A stretch of DNA of 64,000 nt from Dipteris shenzhenensis (lineage: Eukaryota; Polypodiophyta; Polypodiopsida; Gleicheniales): NCBI GenBank assembly GCA_047967505.1, contig CM106540.1. One strand, given 5' to 3'. The translations under genes and the position numbers were made by a program. The notes below the pieces were generated by a model. That model was given only the letters and a program-made list of their open reading frames with translations. It did no database searches and had not been told where the DNA came from. Of this stretch, positions 22,676 to 31,556 are shown piece after piece; within the stretch, counting starts at the first letter, position 1; every line of letters starts with the position of its first letter.

Positions 22676-23473
22676 TCATCTCCTGGATGATGTGGGCTTG
22701 ACAAGAAGCCTCTTCTTGTAGCAAAGCAAAATATCCATGTCAAGGCAAGGTCTTACCGCATGGGCAGCTTTACTAGCAAGCCAAGCTAATATGATGAGAG
22801 TTTTGAGAAGCTGAAGATCATGGTTTAGATTGTTGTCATTTCCAAAGATCGAGTCCTTTCCATCTTCCCTCTTGGCATACAACAGTCCTAATCTCAACTT
22901 CCCTTCCGTAAGTATACCCACTCCTGAATTTGTATCAGGACCAGAAAAGCCACCCATCATCGGTGCTAGCAGCGGTCCTATCAGCAACCTGTCTACCCCA
23001 AACTGAGGGCCTCCTCTAGCATAATCGAACAATGCAGCTTTGCTGCCTCCCAATTTTTTCAACATCATTGGGTCTGATCCATTGTCAGCAGCCTAGTAGA
23101 AAAGGAATGCCTCAAATGTGTCATAGTAGTCGTCTATGCTTCTGTAACCCTCTGGATTAAAGGCTCCAAACCTGACTCCATTCTCAGTGATGCCCACAAT
23201 CACACAAGGACCCTTAAAGTCACATTTCTCATGAAATGTTGCGGCACTGAATCCATCGATAGACGCCTTGTAGCAGCATTTCAATTCTCAACCGGCTAAG
23301 AAAGTGTCTGCTAGGAGAGCATTGGGAAATGGAACACTGATGTCAAGGTAGGGAGAAGCTTGAGGGAGTTGGTCTTGTGGTTGCTCCTGCTGCTTTTTAC
23401 CGAAGAGGCCTCCGAAAAGGCAAGGAGGAGGAGGAGGAAGAAGAGGGGGAGACACCATAGCTGAGGGTTGCAA
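22676..23473 (-). pseudogene. TLDc-domain protein gene captured inside a short LTR element
   Basis: A minus-strand frame starts near 23458 (MVSPPLLPPPPP, proline-rich N-terminus, then CLFGGLFGKKQQEQ). It continues through LKCCYKASIDGFSAATFHEK, CDFKGPCVIVGITENG, FGAFNPEGYRSIDDYYDTF and ALFDYARGGPQFG to GPDTNSG and LGLLYAKREDGKDSIFG. These are hallmarks of the TLDc domain found in plant TLD proteins, whose cellular role is poorly known (related animal proteins act in oxidative-stress resistance and V-ATPase regulation). Two in-frame stops break it: TGA near 23290 and TAG near 23094, the latter probably from TGG. No intron borders are evident in the ~640-bp homologous block. The C-terminus after SIFGND looks degenerate. 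Confidence 0.85.
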
Positions 23474-23569
23474 TGTCTGATGAGCAAAAGATGATGCAAA
23501 GAATGAGAGTGAGCAACGGGAGAGAGGAGAAGATGATGATGACGTGGTGGGATCAGGCTCAAGGAGGCT

Positions 23570-23587
23570 GGTACTACTTTGATACCA
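23570..23587 (-). promoter_or_regulatory. Primer-binding site of the TLDc-bearing element
   Basis: The minus strand reads TGGTATCAAAGTAGTACC directly after the LTR end CCAACA. It matches the first 8 bases of the TGGTATCAGAGC site seen in copia B (30979), pointing to copia-type replication with initiator Met-tRNA. Confidence 0.85.
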
Positions 23588-23739
23588 TGTTGGAAACTAG
23601 CAAGCTGAGCAAAATGAAGACAAGAAGATGGACACAAATGAAGAACTCTCTCTTAGAATGAAGAGAAATGAGGGCCATATGTAGGCTATCTCTACATCCA
23701 TACTGACATCATAGATGACCTCATACCAAAGGCCACCAA
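23588..23739 (-). repeat. Terminal direct repeat of the TLDc-bearing element (5' LTR)
   Basis: This is the partner of 21955-22106 with three substitutions. It is followed by GATGA and then by the resumed homopurine tract. Confidence 0.85.
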
Positions 23740-23802
23740 GATGAAAGAGAGAATAAAAGAGAATAAATGAGAGAATAAAAGAGAATAAAAGAGAGGATAA
23801 GA

Positions 23803-24640
23803 GTTCCTACGTCCATCACTATAGCTAGCACTTAAGGCACTAGTTGCAGGCCAATGCAATCACAAAAAAGAAAAATAGGAAAAGAGTGGAAGCACGTTCA
23901 TACCTGGAAATGATGTGTCTTGGCACCGGATAATCCTGGTTGGAAGAGGGAGTGCTTCATGTATTGGCCCTATAAAAGAGAGGAAACATACCATATTAAG
24001 AAAACTAATTATTGAAAGGAGAAGTTTGGAGAAGCAACATTCCAATGGATTGGATTGAGGAGACACAAAGAGAAGCCTACAAACAAGGAGAAAGCACAAA
24101 AACATTAGGTAGAGCTTTCATACTCTTCTCTTTCACGATTGTTATTTGTGTATTGTTATTCCTTTACAGAAAGAAATGGAAAGGAAAGGAGGAGAGAAAC
24201 TTTAGAGAAAGGAAGGGAAAGTGAAAGTAGAGGAATGGAAACAAGAGGAGAGGTAGAAAATAAGACAAATAAACCAAACAAACTTGAAATAGAAGGGGAA
24301 AAGAGGATTTATTACCTTGAGATAGAGAGGCAGCTATAGTAAGTCTTGTAGGTGCACAGGGACAATGTAAGAGAGGATAGAGAGGTGGGAGGGGGAGAAA
24401 GGAGGTAAGAGTAAGGAGGCAAGGGTTGTAGGCGATTGCGAGCTGAAAGCAAAAGCGAGAGAGAATGCATGAAAAAACGAACGGCATCGTGGGATGAACA
24501 TTGCACGATTTTAGCTCCCAAAAACCATTGGTACAGTCATTGATATTAGTGTGGGTATATAAAGCAGATCATCGATATAAACATCATTATGGACTTTGGT
24601 ATGCGTGTTAGTATATATCCATGCCCATACCTACAAAATA
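23803..24640 (-). repeat. Arm repeat Z, copy 1 (minus)
   Basis: This matches 28590-29344 in inverted orientation and 44291-44523 in the same orientation. In all three copies it directly adjoins a long purine/pyrimidine tract. Shared landmarks are CTTAAGTGCTAGC, CTCTCTTTTATAGG, a run ending TCTCTAAAGTTTCTCTCC, and GGTATATAC-type motifs at the inner end. Short exon-like stretches exist but no stable frame is shared, so it is listed as a repeat. Confidence 0.75.
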
Positions 24641-24965
24641 GGGTTTTTTGGGGGGTTTAGGGTTTAGGGTTTGAGGAATTTGGGTGTTTGGGTGTTTGAC
24701 TTGTCTTGGGTGGATGGTTGTGGATGTATGCAGGTGGAGAGGATGAGTAGTGATAGCTCATTAGATACAGGGCCACTTCCAAGGATTTTGGAGTGTTTTC
24801 GTAAGAGATTGCCCTGGCCTTGCACGCATTGCAGGTGAGGGGTTCATCCTCAATGCCATATTGTCATGCGCCACTTGCAAATGTATAGAGAGGTGTACTA
24901 ATGTCAACATGCTAGTGCATCATCGGTAAACCAATGATATATGAATAATTCATGGATATTTATAT
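24641..24965 (+). other. Central segment left of copia E, with telomere-like repeat and a possible exon
   Basis: A G-rich stretch at 24640-24680 contains GGGTTTAGGGTTTAGGGTTT. A frame from ATG 24743 (MSSDSSLDTGPLPRILECF) runs to CPWPCTHC-like residues and ends at a consensus splice donor CAG|GTGAGG (24834/24835). Sequence 3' of it resumes after copia E. The C-x-x-C pair is suggestive of a zinc finger but cannot be assigned. Confidence 0.4.
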
Positions 24966-25952
24966 TGTTAGATATCAATGCTCCACTCTCATGTAACTAC
25001 GCGGGAACCAGCTAACTCTACTTGTAAGCCCCCCATAAGAGGAGAAGGCATTTGAGTAGCTTGGTTATTCGGTAGGTCCTGGTTTGGACACCAGATGGGG
25101 GCCATGTGTGGCTTGATGGCTGGATGGCTTCAGATAGAGTTGCCACACTACCAACTAGGCTACATGCAAGTGTGGGAAGGCATCCCATGACTGACTGCAC
25201 TGAGGGTAGATGGAGCATTTCCCAGGGCAGCCCACTCTCGGGTTGCGGGGCCCGTTTGGAGCCCAAATGATCCCAGATGTCTATGGGCCAAACAAAGACC
25301 ATAGGTTAGTTGCTCTATTCTGTGCCATGGTTCTATTGTGTGGTTAGCTACCTATTTCGGGATCGACCTCTAGTTGGCCAGTTTGGGTGGATTGGGTCGG
25401 TCTCACAATTGGGTCTAACCGACGACGACTGGTGGCTATATAAGAGCCTCAGGGGGGTCACTATGTATAAACCCTCTATATCACGTGCGTTCAAGGCCTA
25501 TATTTAAAATCCCTTATCTATAAATTTTTTCATTAATAAAATGTACCCCTTTTCTATACAAATCTGTAAATTTTTTCCAAAACTATTTTAAATAGTCCCT
25601 TATGTATATTTATTTCTGTAAATTTTAGGAATAAAAAATATCCTTCTGTTGAACTCACGTGATAGGGTTACATATGATGAGTGACCCCCCGAGATAAGAG
25701 CAAGCCCGTGAAGCCCATTATCATCACTGGCTAGAGCAACCCTAATTTCTTAGCATCCAGCCTCTATCCTCTATTGTTTCTAGCATGCCATCAAAGCTCC
25801 TCACACAAGAGTGCACGACTGGGAGGCAGTGCCATATATTGTATCAATTTTACAATAATCAAGTTTTTTGATTCTCCATACTATCTACTTTTCTCTCTTC
25901 TCTACGAGATCCTATTATCTGTTGAGGACAGACGTTGTATTGTTTTCTTACA
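24966..25952 (+). repeat. Copia E 5' LTR (with MITE insertion)
   Basis: This is 987 bp, of which 254 bp are the MITE and its duplicated target. The rest matches the 738-bp 3' LTR with moderate divergence, clearly more than between the copia B LTRs. Confidence 0.9.
25448..25693 (+). mobile_element. hAT-like MITE, copy 2
   Basis: This 246-bp copy is closely similar to 21642-21886. Termini are CTCAGGGGGGTCACT and the complement of AGTGACCCCCCGAG. It has a perfect 8-bp duplication ATAAGAGC (25440-25447 and 25694-25701). The 3' LTR of copia E has the empty site (GCTATATAAGAGCAAGCC near 27451), so the MITE arrived after copia E. Confidence 0.95.
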
Positions 25953-25964
25953 TGGTATCGAAGC
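25953..25964 (+). promoter_or_regulatory. Primer-binding site of copia E
   Basis: TGGTATCGAAGC follows the 5' LTR directly and differs from the copia B site TGGTATCAGAGC at two bases. Confidence 0.85.
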
Positions 25965-26022
25965 TTGGGCTCTAGCAAGAAGATTTGGTAGTGTGTTTCT
26001 GTTTGTGAGCAGATTGTGAGAG

Positions 26023-26171
26023 ATGGCCCAGCCCGCAAGACTGTGAATCCCACCATTCGGTGAAAGTGGAAAGTTGGATGGTACTAACTATCCACTCTGG
26101 AAGTTCAAGATGAAGACCATCCTAAGCGCATACGAGCTTTGGGATACTACTACTGGGGTGGACGTGGGATA
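26023..26171 (+). pseudogene. Copia E gag N-terminus
   Basis: From ATG 26023 the frame reads MAQPARL, a TGA, then GESGKLDGTNYPLWKFKMKT, the conserved start of copia Gag. It breaks off after about 50 codons and is fused near 26172 to RT sequence. Confidence 0.8.
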
Positions 26172-26946
26172 CTGTTGGAGAGATACTGAAGGCATTTGGC
26201 ATGGCTGAGTACAAGACAGTTGGTACCCCTATGGAGGTTGACGTGAAGCTCTCAAACAAGGATTCATCACCACTGGTGGACGCAACAAAGTACAAAAGGC
26301 TTGTGAGCAACTTGATTTACTTGTTCAACATGTGGTTGGACATCAGCTTTGCGACTGGTGTACTAAGCAGGTTTTCCAATAAGCCCGGGAGAACCATTGG
26401 AGGGTAGGGATGCGCGTGCTAAAATACATCAAATGCACACTTGATTATGGCATCACCTATACCAAGGGTAACATCTTGACTGGATTCTGTGACTCGGATT
26501 GGGCAGGAGACGTGGACAATAGGAGATCAGTGATAGGTTATTGTTTCTCACTTGGATCTGGAGCTGTGTCATGGGTCGGCAGGAAGCAACCCATAGTGGC
26601 TCTTTCTTCTACCGAGGCTAAGTACAAATTAGCATGTTTTGCTTCTTGTGAGGCATTGGGGTTGAGGAGGATTTTATCGAACATGGGTGCAGTGTAAAAC
26701 AAGCCTATGCAGTTATCATGTGACAATCAGAGTTGCATGGCGATTACAAAAAACCCTGTGTCCAATGCTCACACAAAACACATTAAGATTCAATATCACT
26801 TTGTACGTGAGCTCATCATGGATGGAGAGGTTGACTTGGTGTACTGTCTAACTACAGAGAATGCTACGGACATCTTCACGAAGGCTCTTGGAGGAGACTT
26901 GCTAGAGAGCTATCTTCATCGACTTGCCATTGGGCCGAAAAAGTAA
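26172..26946 (+). pseudogene. Copia E RT end and RNase H
   Basis: The frame picks up at ILKAFGMAEYKTVGTPMEV, the conserved region after RT. It continues through DATKYKRLVSNLIYL, DISFATGVLSRF, CDSDWAGDVDNRRSVIGYCF, ALSSTEAKYKLA and HTKHIKIQYHFVREL to the LTR. A frameshift near 26407 and a stop at 26695-26697 interrupt it. The GDVDNRRS-type RNase H resembles a copia lineage different from copia A-C (which have GSVSDRRS). Confidence 0.9.
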
Positions 26947-26976
26947 GTTCACTTGTAGGTGGACATTGAGAGGGGG

Positions 26977-27714
26977 TGTTTGATATCAATGCTCAACTCT
27001 CATATAATTATGTGGGAACCAGCTAACTCTACTTGTAATCCCCTCATATGAGGAGAAGGCATTTGAGTAGCTCGGTTATCTGTTAGGTCCTGGTTTGGAC
27101 AGCAGATGGGGGCCATGTGTGGCCTGATGGTTGGATGGCTTAAGATAGAGTTGGCACACTGCCAACTAGGCTACATGCAAGTGTGGGAAGGCATTTGATG
27201 ACTGACTGCACTCAAGGTAGATGGAGCATTTCTCAGCGCAGCCCACCACTCTCGGGTTACGGGGCCCATTTGGAGCCCCAGATGATCCCGAGTGGCTGTG
27301 GGCCGAATGGAGACCGTAAGTTAGCTGATCTATTATGCACCACGGTTCTATCATGTGGTCGATGGCCTATTGCAGGGCCAGACCTCTAGTCGGGTGGTTT
27401 GGGTGGACTGGGTTGGTCTCCCAATTGGGTCTAACTGACTAAGACTAGTGGCTATATAAGAGCAAGCCCGTGAAGCCCATTATCATCACTGGCTATAGCA
27501 TCCTTGATTCCTTAGCATCCAGCCTCCATCCTCTATTGTTTCTAGCATGCCATCAAAGCTCCTCACACAGGAGCGCACGGCTAGGAGGCAGTGCCATCTA
27601 TTGTATCAGTTTTATAATAATCAAGTTTTTTGATTTTCCATACTATCTACTTTTCTCTCTTGCATACGAGGTCTCGTTATCTGTTGAGCACAGACGTTGT
27701 ATTGTTTTCTTACA
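26977..27714 (+). repeat. Copia E 3' LTR
   Basis: This 738-bp LTR follows the purine tract GAGAGGGGG and is followed by TATAT. It has no MITE. Confidence 0.9.
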
Positions 27715-27719
27715 TATAT

Positions 27720-28589
27720 TGCTTAACCTTGTTGCACGCACTAACCTTGCATCATTATATTATATAGGAGGAGGAGAGAAGCAAGGGAGCACATGCACCA
27801 CCACCACAGTTTGATCAAGATGATCTTGAGGATGATCCTCTAGAGGAAGACAAGGGTATGGTGAACATGATGGATTCTTTTTTTGGAGGCACCATGTGAG
27901 ATGGGGGTGAGATGTCTTAGCATGAGACCGTGATGAGAGATTTGGCATCAACACTATTGTATGATGGTGCAGGGATGTCAAAACTACAAGCTTGCCTCTT
28001 GATCTTGAATTTACAAGCAAAGTATGGATGGTCAGACACAAGTGTCTCAATCTTGATGAGGTTTGGAGCCTTGATCTTAGTATCTCATTCCTATAAATTG
28101 TTTTAATTAGTTAGTATCTCATTTGCAAGTTTCTTGGATATGCAAAATTGTAATAGGTTGCTGGGGAAGATGTTGCCTATCCGAATACCATGCCCAATTC
28201 TAGAGACAAAGCCAAGAAGATGTTGACGATGGTTGGGATGTATTATTACACCATCCACGCTTGCCCCAATGATTGTATTTTATCCACGCTTGCCCCAATG
28301 ATTGTATCCCTCCTAAATCCTCTTAAACACCCTTAAACCCACTTAAACCTCCCAACAACCCCTAACCCCCCTTAAACCTGCACTAAATTCTCTCAAACTC
28401 CTTAAACACTCCTAAACCTCTTAAACCCGTCCAAATTCCCTAAACCCTCTCAAACCCGCTAACTCCTAGATCCCCTTAAACCTAAAACATGTCAAGGTCT
28501 AAACCCCCCTTAAATCCCCCCTACCATCCTCAAACCCCCCAAAATCTCCCAAGCCCTGCAAACCCTTAACCCTAAACCCCGAGAATCCC
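27720..28589 (+). other. Central segment right of copia E, with possible exon and CCCTAAA-like block
   Basis: An acceptor-like TATATAG precedes an open stretch (27768-27899) of acidic character (FDQDDLEDDPLEEDKG, ending FFGGTM). It does not join in frame to the candidate exon at 24743 by simple splicing. From 28300 to 28580 the sequence is a degenerate run of CTTAAAC/CCTAAACCC units. No known protein family was recognised. Confidence 0.35.
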
Positions 28590-29344
28590 AAATCTATGTT
28601 TTGTTAGTATAGGCATCAGTATAGGTGTTGGTATATACCAATGCCTATACCAACTCTCATACCGACACCTCTGTTATATATACCAACTCTGACACCAATG
28701 GTAATACCAGTGGCATTGGGAACAAAACCCGTGCCTTCCCTTCCTACGACACCATTCGCATTTTCATTTCTTGCATTCTCCTTCCTCGTGATCACCCTCA
28801 ATCCTCCTTCCCCCTCCCACCTCTCCATCCTCTTCTAAATTATCCCCATCCACCTACAAGACTTGCAAGAGCTCCCTCTCCACCTCAAGGTAATCTCATC
28901 TACTTCTATTTCAAGTTTTTTTGGTTTCTTTGTCTTTCTTTCTCCCTCTCCACTAGTTTCCCTTCCTTTCTCTAAAGTTTCTCTCCTCCTTTCCTTTTCT
29001 CTCTCGAGGAAAAAACAACACATGGAAAAAAATCATGAAAGAGAGGAGTATGAAACCTCTACCTCTTGTTTTCATGCTTTGTCTCTTCTCTTTGCATTCT
29101 CTCCGTTCCCTTGATATTTTGCTGCTCCAAACTCCTTTCATTAACTAGTTTTATTAAAATGATATTATTCCTCTCTTTTATAAGGCAAAAAACACAAAAC
29201 ACAAAACTTTGAGTGAGATCATCTCGTGTCACACTTACGACACATACTTTCCAAGTTGGAACATGCTTTCTTTCTATCTCTCTCTTGTTTTTCTTTTTGT
29301 GCATACATTGGCCTACAGGTAGCACCTTAAGCACTACCTGTAGT
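28590..29344 (+). repeat. Arm repeat Z, copy 2 (plus)
   Basis: This is the inverted counterpart of 23803-24640. It begins with GGTATATACCAATGCC-type short inverted motifs and ends at GTAGTGATGGGTGTAGGGACCC, directly adjoining the pyrimidine tract at 29345. Confidence 0.75.
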
Positions 29345-30680
29345 GATGGGTGTAGGGACCCTCCACTCTTCTCCTTTTTTCTCTATTCGCTTACTTTCTT
29401 ACTGTCCTCTCTTTTCCTCTCTTTCTCTCTTTTTTTCTCTCTTTCTCTCCTCTCTTTTCTCTCTTTCTTGCTCTCTCTTTCCTCTTCCTTGCTTTTCTTT
29501 TCTCTCTTTTCTCTCTTTTACTCTTATTTTCTCTCTTCTTGCTCTCTCTTTCCTCTTCCTCGCTCACTCTGTTTTCCCTCTTTCCCTCCTCTCTTTTCCT
29601 CTTTTCTCTCCTCTATTATTTTCCTTCTCTCCTCTCTTTTCCTCTCTTTCTCGATTTTTAAATCTCTCTCTCCTCTATTTTTCTCTCTCTTTCTCTCCTC
29701 TCTTCCTTGCTCTCTCTTTTACCTCTTTCCCTCCACTCTTTTCTCTCCTCTCTTATTTTCTTTTCTTTTCTGTCTTTTCCTCTCTTTCTCTCCTCTTGTT
29801 CCTTCTCTTTCTTTCTTCTCTTCTTTCCTTCATCGCCCTCTCTTTTCCCTCTTTCCCTCCTCTCTTTTTCTCTCTTCTCGCACCTCTCTTATTTTACTTC
29901 TCTCCTCTCTTTTCCTCTCTTTCTCTCTTCTTTTCTCTATTTACCCCCTCTCTTTCTCTCTTTTTCTCTCTCTTTTGAGTCTCTTATTTTCATTCTCTCC
30001 TCTCTTCCTACTCTTATTCTCTCCTCTCTTTGTCTCTTTCTTTCCTATTCCTCCCTGTTCTCTTTCTCTCTTTCTTTCCTCTCCCTCCCTTGTTCTTTCC
30101 TCTCTTTGTCGCTCTCTCTTTTCCCTCTTTCCCTCCTTTCTTTTCCTCTCTTTTCTCCCCTCTCGTATTTTTCGTCTCTCCTCTCTTTTCCCCTCTTTCT
30201 CTCATTTTTCCTCTCTTTCTCTTCTCTTTTTTCTCTCTTTCTCTCTCTTTTTTTGTCTCTTTCTTCTCTCTCTTCCCTGCTCTCCCTTTTCCCTCTTTCC
30301 CTCCTCTCCTTACTCCCCTCTCTTATTTTCTTTTCTTTTATCTCTTTTCCTCTCTTTCTCTCTTTTTTTCTCTCTTTCTCTTCTCTCGTTCCTTCTCTTT
30401 CTTTCTTCTCTTATTTCCCACCTGGCTCTCTCTTTTCCCTCTTTCCCTCTTCTCTTTCCCTCTTTTATTTTCCTTGTCTCCTCTCTTTCTCTCTTCTTTT
30501 GTCTCTTTCTCTCCTCTTTCTCTCTTTCTCTCCTGTCTTTTCCTCTCTTTCTTGCTTTCTCTTTTCTCTTCTTCGCTCTCTCTTTCCTCTTCCTTGCTAT
30601 CTCCTTTTCTCTTATTTTCTTTCTCTCGTCTCTTCCTATTGTTATTCTCTCCTCTGTTTATCTTTCTTTCCTCTTCCTCC
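29345..30680. repeat. Homopyrimidine tract (CTCTCTTTTCCTC type), right arm, part 1
   Basis: 1.3 kb is almost purely C/T on the plus strand, the complement-type of the purine tract at 21030-21949. Copia B is inserted at its end with a CCTCC target duplication and the tract continues at 36166. Ser/Phe/Leu-only open frames (for example 29213-30751) are artefacts of composition. Confidence 0.92.
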
Positions 30681-30978
30681 TGTTGAGATATCAAGCTCTA
30701 CCCCCGATATATCTCCTGGATGACTATCATTTATGTCACCGCCTATGTTAGTTGTACTCGTGGTGTAGTTAGACTACCACGTATGTTTTTGGTTTGGGTT
30801 CACATATGAACCACGTATTCTAGGGTTTGATATATAGGGTATTTCCCTCTTCTATTGTATTGTTGTTGTGTGCAAAAGTGAAGAAAGGCTTCACCCTCCA
30901 ACCTTGTGTCCTCTCTCTTTTGTGTGTTGTGAAGAAAGCTGCACTTGAGTCTCCTATCTCTCTCCCTTATTCTTTACA
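30681..30978 (+). repeat. Copia B 5' LTR
   Basis: 298 bp, TGTTGAGATATC...TATTCTTTACA. It differs from the 3' LTR at two transitions (ACC/GCC near 30741 and GACAT/GATAT near 30830). Confidence 0.96.
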
Positions 30979-30991
30979 TGGTATCAGAGCC
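30979..30991 (+). promoter_or_regulatory. Primer-binding site of copia B
   Basis: TGGTATCAGAGCC abuts the 5' LTR and is complementary to the 3' end of plant initiator methionine tRNA, the usual primer of plant copia elements. Confidence 0.95.
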
Positions 30992-31556
30992 TTGTTCATG
31001 GTAAGGAGCTCAAGAAGGCAAGCCAAGTTTGTGGTGTCCTGGTAAGAGGACCAGTGTTGCTTTCCTATTTCGAGTTTGGGAGCAAATCTCTGCAGGTAGC
31101 ACAGCCAGAAGTGTAGGAGTGCACTGTTTCAGATTGAGAGACCCTTCGCGGTGTGGCGAGAGCGCAGTATATGCTGCGGGTAAGGGCAAAGCCCTTGGTG
31201 ACTTTATTTTTTTGATTTGAGGCCGTTTCGGGGCCCGTTTTGAAGGCGGAAGTTCTTCACAGGCACTCAGAAAAAGGCCCTGTTTTTCGTTGTGCGACCA
31301 CTACGCGGCTAGTCGGTGGAAAGGTGCCACAGAAATTGCATCGTATGCCTATGTGCAGAGATATTGGGAGTTGCAGATTCATGCCTGTTGCCTGTTGATG
31401 CAAAATCGTCGCTAGGAAGTGACTGTGTGGTGAAATACCACTTTCGTCAGTGTTGCGAATCTGCCCCTGTGAGGCTGTTTGCAGAAGTTTTGCTATTTTC
31501 CCTTGTGAGGCATTTGCTGTGTTTACAGGTTGCTGTTGCAATTTGTGATTTGTAAA

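Larger units (their letters stand above)
21955..23739 (-). mobile_element. Short non-autonomous LTR element (TRIM-like) carrying a TLDc-domain gene
   Basis: Two 152-bp direct repeats (21955-22106 and 23588-23739) differ at only three positions. They bracket 1481 bp. On the minus strand, sequence directly after the 23588-23739 repeat reads TGGTATCAAAG, a near match to the initiator-Met-tRNA primer site. A purine-rich tract (GGGGAGAGATTCTAGGAG) precedes the other repeat. Flanks carry a 5-bp duplication GATGA (21950-21954 and 23740-23744). The interior holds a minus-strand TLDc-domain frame and no retrotransposon protein. One repeat edge reads AA rather than CA, so the boundary may be off by one base. 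Confidence 0.85.
24966..27714 (+). mobile_element. Copia E: internally deleted copia element with complete ends
   Basis: LTRs at 24966-25952 and 26977-27714 start TGTT(A/T)GATATC and end TTTTCTTACA. A perfect 5-bp duplication TATAT flanks the element (24961-24965 and 27715-27719). The primer site TGGTATCGAAGC follows the 5' LTR. The interior is only 1024 bp: about 50 codons of gag joined directly to the end of RT and RNase H. A MITE interrupts the 5' LTR. It must have moved using proteins made elsewhere, or lost its middle after insertion. Confidence 0.93.

Noticed and set aside
29213-30751. A 512-codon plus-strand Ser/Phe/Leu frame
   Set aside because: It is entirely within the C/T tract and runs into the copia B LTR; overlapping frames of the same type exist in other phases.
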